A stretch of DNA of 64,000 nucleotides from Bretschneidera sinensis (GCA_023935145.1 CM043698.1:78481001-78545000), one strand, 5' to 3'; counted from the first letter of the stretch, positions 23,013-34,201 are shown. Translations and numbers: made by a program. Notes: generated by a model not told the origin, from the sequence alone.

Positions 23013-23867
23013 TTGAGAAAAGTGAAAATAAACATTCCTTTATTAGATGCAATAAAACAACTTCCTGCTAATGCTAAGTTTTTAAAGGATTGTTGCACTA
23101 AAAAAAGGAAGTTTCAGGAACATGAGACGGTAGCCTTGACCGAAGAGGTGAGTGTTGTACTATTAAGAAAATTACCACCAAAACTAAAATATCCGGGTAG
23201 TTTTACTATTCCTTATATGCTACGTGACCAGCTTTTCGAGCATGCATTATTGGATCTAGGAGAAAGTGTCAACTTGCTACCATACAATGTATTTGAGACA
23301 CTAGGTTTGGGGGAGCTCCAACCAACTTCCATTACTTTGCAATTGGCTGACAGAAGACGACCGAGAGGTACCCACGAGGATGTCTTGGTAAGAGTAGGTA
23401 AATTTATTTTACCTGTTGATTTTATTATGTTAGACATGAAGGAATGCCATATGCCTTTACCACTCCCTATCATCTTAGGAAGACCATTTATGATCACTGC
23501 TGACATGAATATTAATGTAAAAAGGGGCATTGTCACTATGAGAGTAAATGATGAAGAGATGGAATTCAAAATATTTAATACACTAGAATCCACTAAAACT
23601 GATGATGAATGTCATAATGTGAGCTTCATGCAAGGTATTGGTGAGAAAGTTTCTAAGGTCCATCACACTGCTCCATTGGAGACCATCCCCAACCATGCTG
23701 ATACGAGATTGGACATTAGGCCAGAGGATGATAACGTGATTAAAGATATTAATGGAGCTGTGCACACCATCAAGAACACACTCAAGCCTTCAAGTAAGTG
23801 TAATTCTCAAATTAAAAATCTTGAACTTACTAATACTACTTTTCCCTATTTTATTGACCAGGCATAA
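23013..23867 (+). CDS. GYP2 gag-end and aspartic protease ORF
   Basis: 284 open codons: gag-protease linker (INIPLLDAIKQLPANAKFLKD), then a retropepsin-like domain with LLDLGESVNLLPYNVFETLG at about 23250-23310 and ILGRPFM at 23474. The usual active-site phrase in Athila relatives is LDLGASVN; here it is LDLGESVN, so Ala after Gly is Glu and activity is doubtful. It ends at TAA 23865-23867 where RT should follow, but no RT is found. This is the longest clean frame in the element. Confidence 0.85.
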   Translation: MRKVKINIPLLDAIKQLPANAKFLKDCCTKKRKFQEHETVALTEEVSVVLLRKLPPKLKYPGSFTIPYMLRDQLFEHALLDLGESVNLLPYNVFETLGLGELQPTSITLQLADRRRPRGTHEDVLVRVGKFILPVDFIMLDMKECHMPLPLPIILGRPFMITADMNINVKRGIVTMRVNDEEMEFKIFNTLESTKTDDECHNVSFMQGIGEKVSKVHHTAPLETIPNHADTRLDIRPEDDNVIKDINGAVHTIKNTLKPSSKCNSQIKNLELTNTTFPYFIDQA

Positions 23868-24763
23868 AAATTGGAGACAAAGAAGCTGTCAATGGCACTA
23901 GAACCACCTGACGTTGGCCCTAAGTGCCTCTTTTAAATAAAGTAGCACTAAAGCTACTATAAAGAGTGCTTGAGCAATTCAACTTACATAACATATAGCT
24001 CAAATGCCTTTATCAAGGTTAGTGGTACTGAGGCCACTACAAGATGGTATGACTGTATCATTCCTATTTTTCCCCTTATTCATTTCTTTATTTAAACTCT
24101 TTTTACTCTTAACAAAATTCTATTGTGTGATCGAGCGCACACCACATGCGCTCGAGTGCCCTCTCGCCCTGCACTCCAGTGCCATCGAGCGCACTCGAGG
24201 CAGAGTAAGCACGTGGTAGTTTTATTCACACTTCACTCACAACTCCACTTTTCTCACATTACACTCCAGCACACTTTTCCTCTAGTCTATCGCACTTTCC
24301 ATCACCAACCATTAAATCTGTTGAAAACCACCCATTCACCTCCAGCAATCCACACCACCACCACTCATCCATCACAATCACCACCCTACCACCGTGCATC
24401 ACCCATCTGTAAGACCATCTTCCCCTGAAATTCCCCAAATCCAACACGGTATGCAAACCGATTTTTGCTCCACTTACATGCACACCATCACACATGGATC
24501 TTGATCCTTAGTTTACATATTCATATATGTTTATCTTGTGTGTTGATTGGGTATTTTTATATTTACAGGAGGTTTGGCTCAACGGTGTGTAATTTCTACA
24601 GCTTCTGGTTTTTGTTGCACATAAAGTATTCGACCTATTGCCTGACCAAGTGCGATCGAGCGCTAGGAATTAACAATCAAGCGCACCTCAATCTGTGCGA
24701 TCGAGCACATCATCAGTTACGCATGAGTGCATTCACACCAGAAGCAACATTGCTTTCTCATAG
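23868..24763 (+). other. GYP2 non-coding stretch with TCGA-core motifs
   Basis: No RT or integrase here. Clusters of gcgatcgagcgc-like motifs at 24125-24200 and 24650-24715. Short frames are not supported. Confidence 0.6.
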
Positions 24764-25896
24764 CACATGGCTTCCACATCTCGAGCTCCCAGCAGCCACC
24801 ACCGAGCATCCCGGCCCAGGTTCGAGCAACGTGAAATACTGTTTGAAACCACATTTAATGTAGAAGAGGACTTCAAAAGTTTGGACGCCATAAGATGGGT
24901 GGTCCAAGAGTTCAAGAACCGGGGTCTCAAGCGGCTATTTGAGCCGGTCTATTAGACGGCATATACTCGATTTGTGGTCAGTTTCTATGAGAACCTGACC
25001 TACGACTGCACCAGACCAGAGATCTTATCTTCTTCAGTCCAAGGCAGATTCATAGAGCTGACCACCACTGACATAGCCGGCTCTTTACATTGTTGTGATG
25101 AATCCCGGTCGGAGGATAGCCATATGAAAGAACAGCCTGACCCGTTTCCTCTACCACATATCATAGAGGATATGTGTGCGGGCCAGTATGCAGACCGCCA
25201 TAACAGTGCGGGGAGCCGATCTAGGTTGCCTCCCTGTTTATGGTTCGTTAACTCAGTCCTGCAGCATAATGTGTGTTCTTTGGGACACAAGACACAGGGG
25301 CGAGATTAGTTTTTACAGGCTCTCTACGCCTTTCACCGGGGTCTTTGGTACTCCATCCCAACGGTTATATGGAGTCAAATACACAAGTTCTAGGATGGTG
25401 TGCATAACCGACAGACGACCATAGCTAATGTCTAGGGCCTCCCTTTCCCCTTCTTGCTCAGTCACATCTTCAAGAAGCAGGGGATTAGAGGCTCCTCTAT
25501 AGACGACCCAGTTAGTGATCATCCTTCCTTTGGGAGAGCCCAGTGGAGCCTTAGCCAGTCTCACATGCCCCGAGGACCCCGAACGCAGATTCCATCAAAA
25601 GAACCAGTGGCAGATGATCCGATGGAGGCCGAACATACACCAGTGAGCCCTTCATGGGAGGAGGACCAGCCAGACATGGGATCCGTGGAGTATCAGCACC
25701 TTTTAGATGAGCTGTCTTCTTTTCGCTGTGAGCTATTCGACATCCACCGAGAGGATCGTGAGGCAACCAGTTTGATCCATCAGTGGATTAATGGGTTAGA
25801 GGCGTAGTTTACACGACTGGAGACGATGCTACAAGCCATCCTTGACCGCCTACCTCCTGCACTTGGTACCTCTTCGACTGCATCCACAGATGATTA
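24764..25896 (+). pseudogene. GYP2 extra ORF, plant-transposon-type domain, env position
   Basis: Starts MASTSRAPSSHHRASRPRFE; a block with VVQEFKNRGLKRLFEPVY, then FVVSFYENLTYDCTRPEIL and a basic/acidic tail (PDMGSVEYQHLLDELSSFRC, INGLEA). It resembles the 'putative plant transposon protein' domain found after pol in some plant LTR elements. Stops at about 24954, 25307 and 25428 and frame changes break it. Function unknown; membrane segments are not evident, so a true envelope role is not supported. Confidence 0.6.
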
Positions 25897-26599
25897 GCAG
25901 TGAGAGGATACCCCGTCTGGTTGAAGACGTAAAACTTAGTGTTCATGGGAGGCACTCCAGATATATCCTTTTCATTTTAATATTTTTCTTTTGTTTATGT
26001 TTATATTTACATTATCCTTATTTCTTGTTTTTCGAAACAACGTTTATTTTTCTTTGTCAGATACTTAGTGCGTGCATCCAGTTCAAGTTTGGGGGCGTGT
26101 TACGAGCAAAGCAAGCAACCTAGTTCTCCATCTCCCAGGTCAAATCTTTCTATGCTAAATACACATTGGGGATAATGTGTATTTTAAGTTTGGGGGTAGT
26201 GGGAGATACTGTTGCGCACACACTTGAAACACATGCACACATTAGGTCCTAGTTTTTTTTAGAAAAGATAAATGTATATTCATTTGGTAATAAAAATTTT
26301 GGTTGATTTAAAATATGATAACACTTCATTAGTAAGCGTAAAAGCTAGAACACATAGTTTTGTAATAGGAATTTTACAAAGTTTAGTTACTTACTTTAAG
26401 GCACCTAAGAATTCACGAGTTTAATCCAGATTTGCACGACCACATTTAGCACGCATTGGTGTGGGGTATGACATATAATTCTTTTGTATATACTTCCATA
26501 ACCTAACTGTAATCGGATAACTTGTTAAAAAGAACACTTTGGCATAAGAAAAATAAAGAAAAATGTTCATCATGCAAAAAGAAAATAAAAAGCTTATAA

Positions 26600-26790
26600 T
26601 GATCATTAAAAACTTTCCATTGAGTAACTGGGCCTCTTGCCTCAGCAAACAGTGAGTGTTCACGTCAAAATGTGGGAAGTAAGCCTTTAATGATCATAGT
26701 AAAAAAAAATTAACACTTCATAACTGGGCCTCTTGCCTCAGTAAGCATTGAGTGTTCACGTCAAAAGGCGGGAATTTCATTTAGAAGCAT
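26600..26790 (+). repeat. tandem duplication in GYP2, about 97 bp
   Basis: taactgggcctcttgcctca occurs at 26624 and 26721, each followed by a near-identical gtgagtgttcacgtcaaaa. The rest of 25900-27196 is AT-rich GYP2 3' non-coding sequence with no gene seen. Confidence 0.75.
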
Positions 26791-27201
26791 TAAAACCTGT
26801 TAGTTTTGTAGCTTTTTTTACTCGAGTTAGTAAGTCCTTAGGTGTTTCTTTACACCTAATACCCTAAAACCATTTGGTTTGGGAGTCATTGGCCAAACAC
26901 TCGTTACAAGGGTCAATTAGAAAGCTCGATGGAACTCAACAGAAAAAGAAAAATAAGCAAGCATTACTCCATTTTTGTTCTTTTTGATGAGGAATTCGAT
27001 AAAGGTTTGGGCACCGAAACACTATACACTAAAATCATGTGGAAGCCTCATCCTACATGTGCTAATTTATCACACACAAATCAAACTTGCGATTCCTTAA
27101 GCCAACCTTAGGTAAGTAACATGAGCTTTTGAAAATCCTTTTTCAATACAAAAATGTGTTTTTATTATAAGCTTACTCATGAACGGTTATCATGGTTTTA
27201 C

Positions 27202-29537
27202 TGTAACGACCCATCCCAGGTTGGCCACCCCTGGACGGTGTCATCACATTTTGAAAATCCAAGCACGACACATATATGCAACAATAAATATAATACTATC
27301 AGATTTTTTTTTTCTTTTAACAGGAGAGGTAAACAAATCTGATATTCACTTAAACATAAAATACATAAATGCATGAATATTTACAATAAAATTTTTACAA
27401 GTCTTTAACTCGATTGTCTGAGGATATTAACACGTACTTGGCTTACAGAAAAAGATCTTGACTGATTCTCAACCCACCAGACTATTTATCTTGACTGCTA
27501 CCTGAAATTATTGAACAGTGAGGAGTGAGCTTCACAAGCTCAGCGAATTAAATTTACTGGAAGTATTCCAAATTCCATCAATAATCCTTTAATATTAAAA
27601 ATTTATTTTTTGCATAACCTGATGACAACTTTCTACTATCAATCTCTTCTTCTCAATCATTGGTTCACCTTAAGACTATCAATTATTTCCTAATTACCTC
27701 GTAATGAGGTTAATATCAAAAAGTCCATCATTTAGATAAGTCTTATCACTGTCTTTTTATATGAAACTCAACCTTCTATAATTAAATTCACAAAAAAGTA
27801 TCACATCTCAGCATCTCGAAAATCTCATCATTATAGCTGTCTTTTTTTTTTATGAGACCCAGCCATCTATAATTTAATTCACAAATAATATACCACATCT
27901 CAGCATTTCAAATAATGCAACGATAATTAAAACAGATGCAAATGCATGAATGATTATGATGGGAACATCTTCCCACCTGTCGACAGGTTATTATTATCTT
28001 AGACCGGCTGCCCTCCCGGTTCTTTTATTCTCATCAGACCGGCTGCCTTCCCGGTTAATTCCAGCATATACCGGCTGTCACGGTTTTCACTTTTCATCCC
28101 AGCATATACCGGCTGTCACGGTTTTTATTTTTCATCCCAGCATATACCGGCTGTCACGGTTATTTCATTAGACCGGCTGCCTTCCCGGTTCTTTCGGTTA
28201 TATTATTTAATGCATATGTGCATGAACAATGATGTGAAACAGTAATATAAACAGAAATATAAAAACAATATAAAGATTCCAACCACTTAATTTGACTATC
28301 CTAATTATCCACAAATTTTATCTAACAAAGTTACTTTAAAATTTAACATCCAATCATCCAGATTTTTATCAAATTATAAAATTTCCACAAGATTCTTCTT
28401 CCCCTAAATCACATCAAATAATCCATTAAATTCTGACCAGATCCACTAAATTTCATCTTAAATTGTCCATCCGAATTGTCAAATTCCACTAAAATTCATC
28501 TTAAATCATCCATAAAAAAAATTTAGCAAGATCCACTAAAATTCATCTCGTCCTAATTCGTGTTAAAACATCGGTATGTCCCATCAATAATTTATTAATT
28601 GCTTTTTATCCTCAAATAAACTTATAATTTTCAAAAATATTACTTCTCACCGAGAAATATTTCTACAAGACCAATTTTCTATCATTCCCATAAATCACTT
28701 TTTCATCGATCACCCAAGCATACTTAAATAATTAAACTTAATATTGTCACGAAATAATTGATTTTTCATTTAGACTACTAAGAGTAAATCCAACTCACCA
28801 CGTAGCACTTTAAAGCTACTCGTGGGCCACCTCTTTGCCTTTCCCGATCTTCCTCGAATTTTCTCCCGATTGTTGACTACCAACACCTGACATAATATTG
28901 GAATTTAAATTTCTTATTATTTCTTCTTTTCTCCATAAACTACACAGTTTGAAAATTTTCTATTTTAACCTCCTGAAACTTTCATAAATGATAAAATAAC
29001 ATTACCTTATTACCTTCTGCTATTTTGATAGCTTCCCGAAATATTTTCGAAAATACTCTCAAAATCTTGTTCCTTCCACCTTTTTTTAAATTCCCAAGTG
29101 TTTTAAGAACACAGATAAAATATTTGGAACTAATCGAAAATTCTTTCGTGTTCCCTTCATAAACCTCTCGTACACATTATATAGGAGAGCTTGGCTGCAA
29201 ATTTCAGCAGCTCCCTCCTTCAATAGTCTCCATGAGATACCAAACAAACATAATGATAAAAAAAACATCATCATTATGTTTTGTTCTCCACTTCCCATTA
29301 AACAACAAAAACCAATATATCAATTATCCCACTTAGAATTGTTCTCTCGGTGGCAGTAGGTATGCTGCCCCGAGTTACTGTTCCAAGTTAACTTTTTTTT
29401 AAATTTTTTTTTTTTTTTTTTTTTTACTTTTCAACCTTGGTCTCCAGAAATCTTCATTCAGCCATTCAGGGATTTAATTCTTTGTCATATTGATAAAAAT
29501 ATACACTTACTCAACTTTTTAAAATATGGATATTACA
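27202..29537 (-). mobile_element. LTR-L copy 2: solo LTR, minus orientation, inside GYP2
   Basis: Reads TGTAACGACC...GATATTACA on the plus strand, the reverse complement of the LTR-L ends. Perfect 5-bp duplication tttac at 27197-27201 and 29538-29542. 2336 bp with no coding capacity. It also has an internal tandem duplication near 27700-27930, as in copy 1. Confidence 0.9.
27975..28190 (-). repeat. hairpin-forming tandem block in LTR-L copy 2
   Basis: Three copies of a roughly 37-bp unit with cagcatataccggctgtcac, flanked by gaccggctgccttcccggtt units (ACCGG...CCGGT stems). ACCTGTCGACAGGT at 27975-27988 is a perfect 14-bp palindrome. Confidence 0.85.
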
Positions 29538-29642
29538 TTTACACACAACCCAAAATTTTTGAATATCATGAAAATGAATTTATCTTTCATTTTGTTTTAA
29601 CATAGTCTTTTGTTTTGTATTGCTAAGGGACTAGCAATATAT

Positions 29643-29656
29643 AAGTTTGGGGGGTG
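29643..29656 (+). promoter_or_regulatory. GYP2 polypurine tract
   Basis: Purine run aagtttggggggtg immediately before the 3' LTR; primes plus-strand DNA synthesis in LTR elements. Confidence 0.75.
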
Positions 29657-30944
29657 TGATAAGTGCTTAAATAGTCATATTTAAGCCTCTTAATTTACGC
29701 TTGTTAGGCTCTTTATTTATCTATTTCAGTATACTCTACTTCACTTTCGTATTTTATGTGCTTTTCACAGGTCTTGGACAAAAAGGTGATATTTTGGAGC
29801 TTTTAGGAGTAAAAATCAAGTTCTGCCATCCAGCAAGGTGCGCTCGAGCGCACCTCCTTTGAGATCGAACGCACAGGCACACGAGCACACTTGAAGAAGG
29901 CTCGAGTGCACATATGCGCTCTCGCGCATCGCGCATATGATCGAGCACAAACACTCCAGAGGCGGCAGAGCCAGATATGGAAAGAAGTCTCTGGATTTCA
30001 AATAGGAAATTAGGGTTTCGGGACACCCTTAGGACCCTATAAATAGCCCTATGAAACACATAAACCACACCTTTTGTTTTAAGACTTGAAGTTCCAAGCT
30101 TAGGAGAGGAATTGACGACTTATCTCCCGAGTCTTCTTCGGTTTTATTTTTCTGTTTTATTTCATTATGTTTAGAATGTTTAGTTTAACTAGCATGTGTA
30201 ACTAAACTCTTATAGGGCTCAATTGAAGCCCTAGTTATGCTTTTCCACATATTTATTCATTGATTACCTTTGCTATAGCCTTGTTAGAATGTTTAACTTG
30301 ATTAATGCCTGTTTGTATTTAAATTCCTCATATGTGTGTGTCTGATCAACGTATACATGTGGTATGGATAAGTTAGCCGAATCAATTTGGATGACTGAGT
30401 CTTGGGTTCGACATTAGTAACAAGAGATATCTACACCGGATTCTCGAGTTAATCAACATGGGAAACCAGGAGCGGATCAAGCCCTAGGTCCCGTGTGGTT
30501 GCCGATCTCCACAGCCCTCATGCTCTCTTAAGGAACAACTCAGTATACACCCATGCTGAATCCCTTAAGAGAGAAAAGAGTTACAGTATACACCATGCCT
30601 ATCTCGTTGCATAGGGAGATCAATAGCCTAAGGCGTGGGCCAAGCCCTTAGGTTGGCAACCATTAAATATTCATGATAAGACTAGAGTATTAGCACCTTA
30701 CTTAGTGGGAAAGTATAATTAGTGGTGGATATCGTAGTCCTATGTTCTCATTATTATTATTCACTCCCAATCAAACAACTATTTCTTTTTTTATTTTAAA
30801 GAAACTAATTCTAAAATGAAATTCACCAATCCCTGTGGAAATGATCTCGCACTTGCACACTATACTACCATTGACCTTGTGCACTTGCAAGTAAAACTAG
30901 TACGGTTATTTGCATATTTATTTAGGTAGATAATCGTGCCAACA
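29657..30944 (+). repeat. GYP2 3' LTR
   Basis: 1288 bp. Holds a perfect 20-bp palindrome at 29836-29855 (AGGTGCGCTC and its complement), degraded in the 5' LTR. Confidence 0.9.
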
Positions 30945-31593
30945 TATTATTGTGAATTTAATCAGAGATAGATGAGTCTCATTGAGAGACAGCTATGGTG
31001 ATAAAAACCATCTAAATGGTAGACCTTATGATGTGAACCTCAGTACAAGGTAATTATGAGATAATTGATAGTCTTAAGGTGAACCAATAAATAAGAGGAA
31101 GAGATTGATAGAGAATGCATATGATGACATGTGAAGTCATAGTAGAGTGCTAGCACTAAATGTATGAGATATAAATTGATTTAAATATTAAAAGACTTTA
31201 TACAAATGAGTACTTTTTGTAAATTTAATTCATTGAGCTTATGAAGCTTACCCCTCATTGTACAATGATTTCAGGTAACAGAAATGACAAATAGTCTGGT
31301 GGGTTGAGAGTCAGACGAAATCATTTTCTGTAAGTCATGTATGTGTCAAAATCCTCAGACTAATGAGAAAATAAAATAAAAATTTATTTGTAAATATTTC
31401 ATGCATTTACGTTGTATTAATGTTTAAATATCAGATTGAGGTAACTTCCCTGTTAAGGGTTGAGGATTTATGTAAAATTTTTCTATTGGTGTTATTTATT
31501 TTTATTGTTGCATATGTGTGTCATGCTAGGATTCTCAAAATATGATGATACCGTATCGGGGGTGGCCAACCCGGGATGGGTCGTTACAATCGT

Positions 31594-32105
31594 CCCCTTC
31601 TAGTTCAGCCTTCTTTTGAGTGTCCTGAGCTTGGCATTCATCAATGGGCTTTACCTGGTCTGAACCCTCTTACCTTCTTTGCTCTACCTGAACTGAATAT
31701 TCCTTGAAGCTATGCTCTACAAATACCGAACTGGTTTTCCCACTAGCCCATGCAGGGTTAGTTTTCTCCAAATAGGGAAATAATAATTCATTAAAAATAA
31801 CATTTCTACTTATTATGAGTTTCATTTCTTTTTGTTCTAAGGACCATAACCCATACCCCTTAGCCCTTCCCCATATCCTAGAAACACACACTTTCTAGAT
31901 CTTGGACTAAGTTTATCATCATTTTGATGTGCAAACGCAACACATCCAAAAGCCCTAAGGTTGTCCAACTTAGGGGTTTACCACTCCACATTTCCTTGGG
32001 AGTCTTAAGGTCCATAACCCTAGAGGGTGATCTATTAACCAAATACGCAATAGTAGACACCGCTTTCCCCCAAAAACATTTGGGTAATCCAGATCCTATA
32101 ATCAT
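31594..32105 (-). pseudogene. COP1 integrase C-terminus and linker
   Basis: Minus strand: GSGLPKCFWGKAVSTIAYLV and RSPSRVMDLKTPKEMWSGKP (about 32095-31985), then the linker WSLEQKEMKLIISRNVIFNE. It is cut at 31594 by LTR-L copy 1; the RT continues at 18175. Frames shift between the pieces. Confidence 0.85.
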
Positions 32106-32609
32106 GCACCTAACCTTTTCTATAAAGGGTTTTATTCATCCTCTTAGCAACTCTATTTTGCTGAGGGGTATTCACAACCGTTCTATGTATTAGAATGCCA
32201 TTTAACTTACAGAATTGATCAAATTCCTTGTTAAAAAATTCTAAGCCATTATCGGTTCTTAACACCTTAACTACCTTGCCTATTTGAGAGTCTCTTCCAA
32301 CTTTTTTCATGCCACTAACTTATTCAAAGCATCTGATTTACTCTTAAGCAAATAAATCCAAACATTTCTTGAATAATCATCAATTAAATATGGAAAGTAA
32401 AGATTACCTCTCTGTGTTGGTGTTCTTGCTGGCCCCCAAAGATCCGCATGAATGTAGTCAAGAATGCCCTTAGACTTATGCACTCTGGTGTTGAAGCTGA
32501 CCCGGTGTTGCTTCCTAAGAATGCAACACTCGCAGAAATGAAGTTCCTCTACTTTATCACTAATAAGTAGACCGTTCTTGCTGAGAACTTGCAGGTCTTT
32601 TTCGCTCAT
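32106..32609 (-). pseudogene. COP1 integrase core
   Basis: Zinc-binding end LHFCECCILRKQHRVSF, then the catalytic core with DYIHADLWGPA (first Asp), YLIDDYSRNVWIYLLKSKSD and VLRTDNGLEFFNKEFDQFC (second Asp), followed by HRTVVNTPQQNRVAKRMNKT, where the third acidic residue (Glu) is replaced: PQQNRVAKR against the usual PQQNGVAER. Copia integrase inserts cDNA in the nucleus. One frameshift between 32307 and 32310. Confidence 0.88.
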
Positions 32610-33026
32610 GTGTCCGAAGCGATTGTGTCAAAGGGCTGCCTTATCCATCTCAGCCATCAAGCTTGCTGTTTGACTCTTAATCTTCATGCCTCCGATCATC
32701 TCATAGAGACCATCCTTCATTGCTGCTTTGATTACTACCAAAGATCCTTTGGTTTCCTTGATCTTTCCTCCATCTGCTTTGTATGTGTACCCCATGGAAT
32801 TTAACTGCCCCAATGAGATCAAATTTTTTCTCAACTCCGGAAGATATTTCATATTGCTCAGCGGCCTTGTCATTCCCTCAAACATCCTCAACTAGATGTC
32901 TCATGTGCCCCTCACTTGGTAAGAAGTATCATTCCCTTGGAAAACATTTCCATCATCAGTTTCCTTGAAATTCTTGAACCAATCCCTGTGAGGACACATA
33001 TGATGAGTGCACCCAGTATCCAAGAT
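32610..33026 (-). pseudogene. COP1 protease end and GAG-pre-integrase
   Basis: Minus strand: a decayed protease (CTHHMCPHRDWF, where the active-site DSG is lost), then the GAG-pre-integrase stretch MKYLPELRKNLISLGQLNSM and KGSLVVIKAAMKDGLYEM, ending before the histidine-cysteine finger. Stops near 32892 and 32628. Confidence 0.8.
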
Positions 33027-33815
33027 TTATTTCCCACTGCTTTCTTGCCCCTTGCTCACATTTGAGCACACAACAAGAATATCATCATCTTGTTGTTCTC
33101 CCTTGGCAATTGAAGCCTCTCCATTCTTGGTATGGCTTCTTCCCTCATCCCTCATCATCTTCCTGTAATCTTTCTTGAAATGACAATCCTTATGGCAGTA
33201 AAAGCATCTCTTCCCTCCAAATCTCAGTTTGGAGTACGCTATCCCATGGCTTTCTCCTCTACCTTTGTCCCGATAGTAGCCATGTATGTTACTGTGCGCT
33301 TTCCCATGGCTTTCTCCTTTACCTCTGTCCCAATAGTAGACATATATATTACTGTGCGCTCTCCCATGGCTTTCTCCTCTACCTTTTTCCCGGAAGTAGC
33401 CATGTATGTTCCTGCCATACCGAGTTACTGGCCTTCCTCTAATGAACAGCCTTTCTCCACTTGATGCACTCCTCATCTTAGCATCAAGATTATCTTGCAA
33501 CTCTTTATTAGGATCCATTTTAAAAGCAGAGATTCGTTTATGAAGATATCTCTTATTAGAGAGAGTTTTGGACAAAAACAACTCATCTAGTTTCTTCCAA
33601 ATGACAGCTGGATCTTCTGAGTCTCCGCACTCCCTTGTGATATTATCCGACATATGCAGAAAGATGGTGTTGTACACCATCTTCTTCTTCTCATTTCGCT
33701 GGACCTCCGTGGTACTTGCTGGAAAAGTGTCATCTTCTCCAATCGTCAAGTCCACCTTTTGTTGCATAAGAGCCACATTTCCATCAAACTTCTCAACAAT
33801 GAAGTTTGAAATCAT
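33027..33815 (-). CDS. COP1 gag, UBN2-type
   Basis: 262 open codons on the minus strand. The N-terminal capsid domain has IVEKFDGNVALMQQKVD and KKLDELFLSKTLSNKRYLHK. Residues about 130-195 hold three tandem copies of a roughly 20-residue unit (GRGESHGRAHSNI, GKGESHGKAHSNI, GRGESHGIAYS). The zinc knuckle CFYCHKDCHFKKDY has Tyr in place of the last Cys. It builds the particle and binds RNA in active relatives. It ends at TAA where gag should read into the protease. Confidence 0.88.
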   Translation of the reverse strand: MISNFIVEKFDGNVALMQQKVDLTIGEDDTFPASTTEVQRNEKKKMVYNTIFLHMSDNITRECGDSEDPAVIWKKLDELFLSKTLSNKRYLHKRISAFKMDPNKELQDNLDAKMRSASSGERLFIRGRPVTRYGRNIHGYFREKGRGESHGRAHSNIYVYYWDRGKGESHGKAHSNIHGYYRDKGRGESHGIAYSKLRFGGKRCFYCHKDCHFKKDYRKMMRDEGRSHTKNGEASIAKGEQQDDDILVVCSNVSKGQESSGK

Positions 33816-33879
33816 CTTGCGGAGAAAATCTCAGATTTATGCAACATCCATAATTGTTTTCCAACTTTTTCTAAATCTT

Positions 33880-34075
33880 AAGAACACGATCGAAGATTGA
33901 TCTCAATACCGTTCTTGAATCACCCTCAAGAACACGATCAGATCTTGATCTCTACTCCGTTCTTGAATCACCTCAAAAACACAATCAGATATTGATCTCT
34001 ACTCCATCCTTGAATCAGTTCAAGAACACGATCAGATATAGATCTTTACTCTGTTCTTAAATCACCCAAGAATTG
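33880..34075 (-). repeat. COP1 leader tandem repeat, four units
   Basis: Four tandem copies of a unit of about 47-50 bp, recognisable by aacacgatcagat and ctactccgttcttgaatcac, between gag and the primer site. Often enhancer-like in copia leaders; role here not shown. Confidence 0.85.
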
Positions 34076-34107
34076 ACCTTTGATTCTTGGAGTCTTGCTC
34101 TGATAAC

Positions 34108-34201
34108 CTCCTGTTCTTGCTCCGATACCCGCCAATCTTGGCTCTCTTGGCTCTGATACCACTATTGGTGGTATCTCTTCTAGCTCTGATACCACTATTG
34201 G
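34108..34201 (-). promoter_or_regulatory. COP1 primer-binding site with extra copies
   Basis: gctctgatacca (minus strand TGGTATCAGAGC) next to the LTR at 34183-34194. The same site plus adjoining actattgg is repeated at about 34150-34168, and diverged versions lie at about 34108 and 34130. Confidence 0.85.

Larger units (their letters stand above)
19821..30944 (+). mobile_element. GYP2: Athila-like Ty3 LTR retrotransposon lacking RT and integrase
   Basis: LTRs TGATAAGTGC...GTGCCAACA at 19821-21072 and 29657-30944; flanks tgtta (19816-19820) and tatta (30945-30949) form a 5-bp duplication with one mismatch. Primer site TGGCGCCATTGCCGGAGA just after the 5' LTR matches the 3' end of tRNA-Asp, as in Athila. 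The polypurine tract is tttggggggtg before 29657. gag and protease are present, RT, RNase H and integrase are not, and an extra ORF region lies at 24764-25896. Probably moved by proteins of a relative. Confidence 0.9.
18181..31588 (+). mobile_element. LTR-L copy 1: solo LTR, plus orientation, split by GYP2
   Basis: Starts TGTAATACCC and ends GGGTCGTTACA, flanked by atcat (18176-18180) and atcgt (31589-31593), a 5-bp duplication with one mismatch. Without GYP2 it is about 2.28 kb. It has no internal coding region, so it is a solo LTR left by LTR-LTR recombination. The same family is present reversed at 27202-29537. LTR termini resemble Tekay/Del-type Ty3 elements (inference). Confidence 0.85.

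Noticed and set aside
24004..24495. ORFs in GYP2 between protease and extra ORF
   Set aside because: Repetitive Thr/His/Pro-rich translation of a CA-rich, motif-bearing spacer; no domain.
33880..34075. CRISPR-like spaced repeats
   Set aside because: The units are contiguous tandem copies inside a copia leader, with no unique spacers, in a plant genome.
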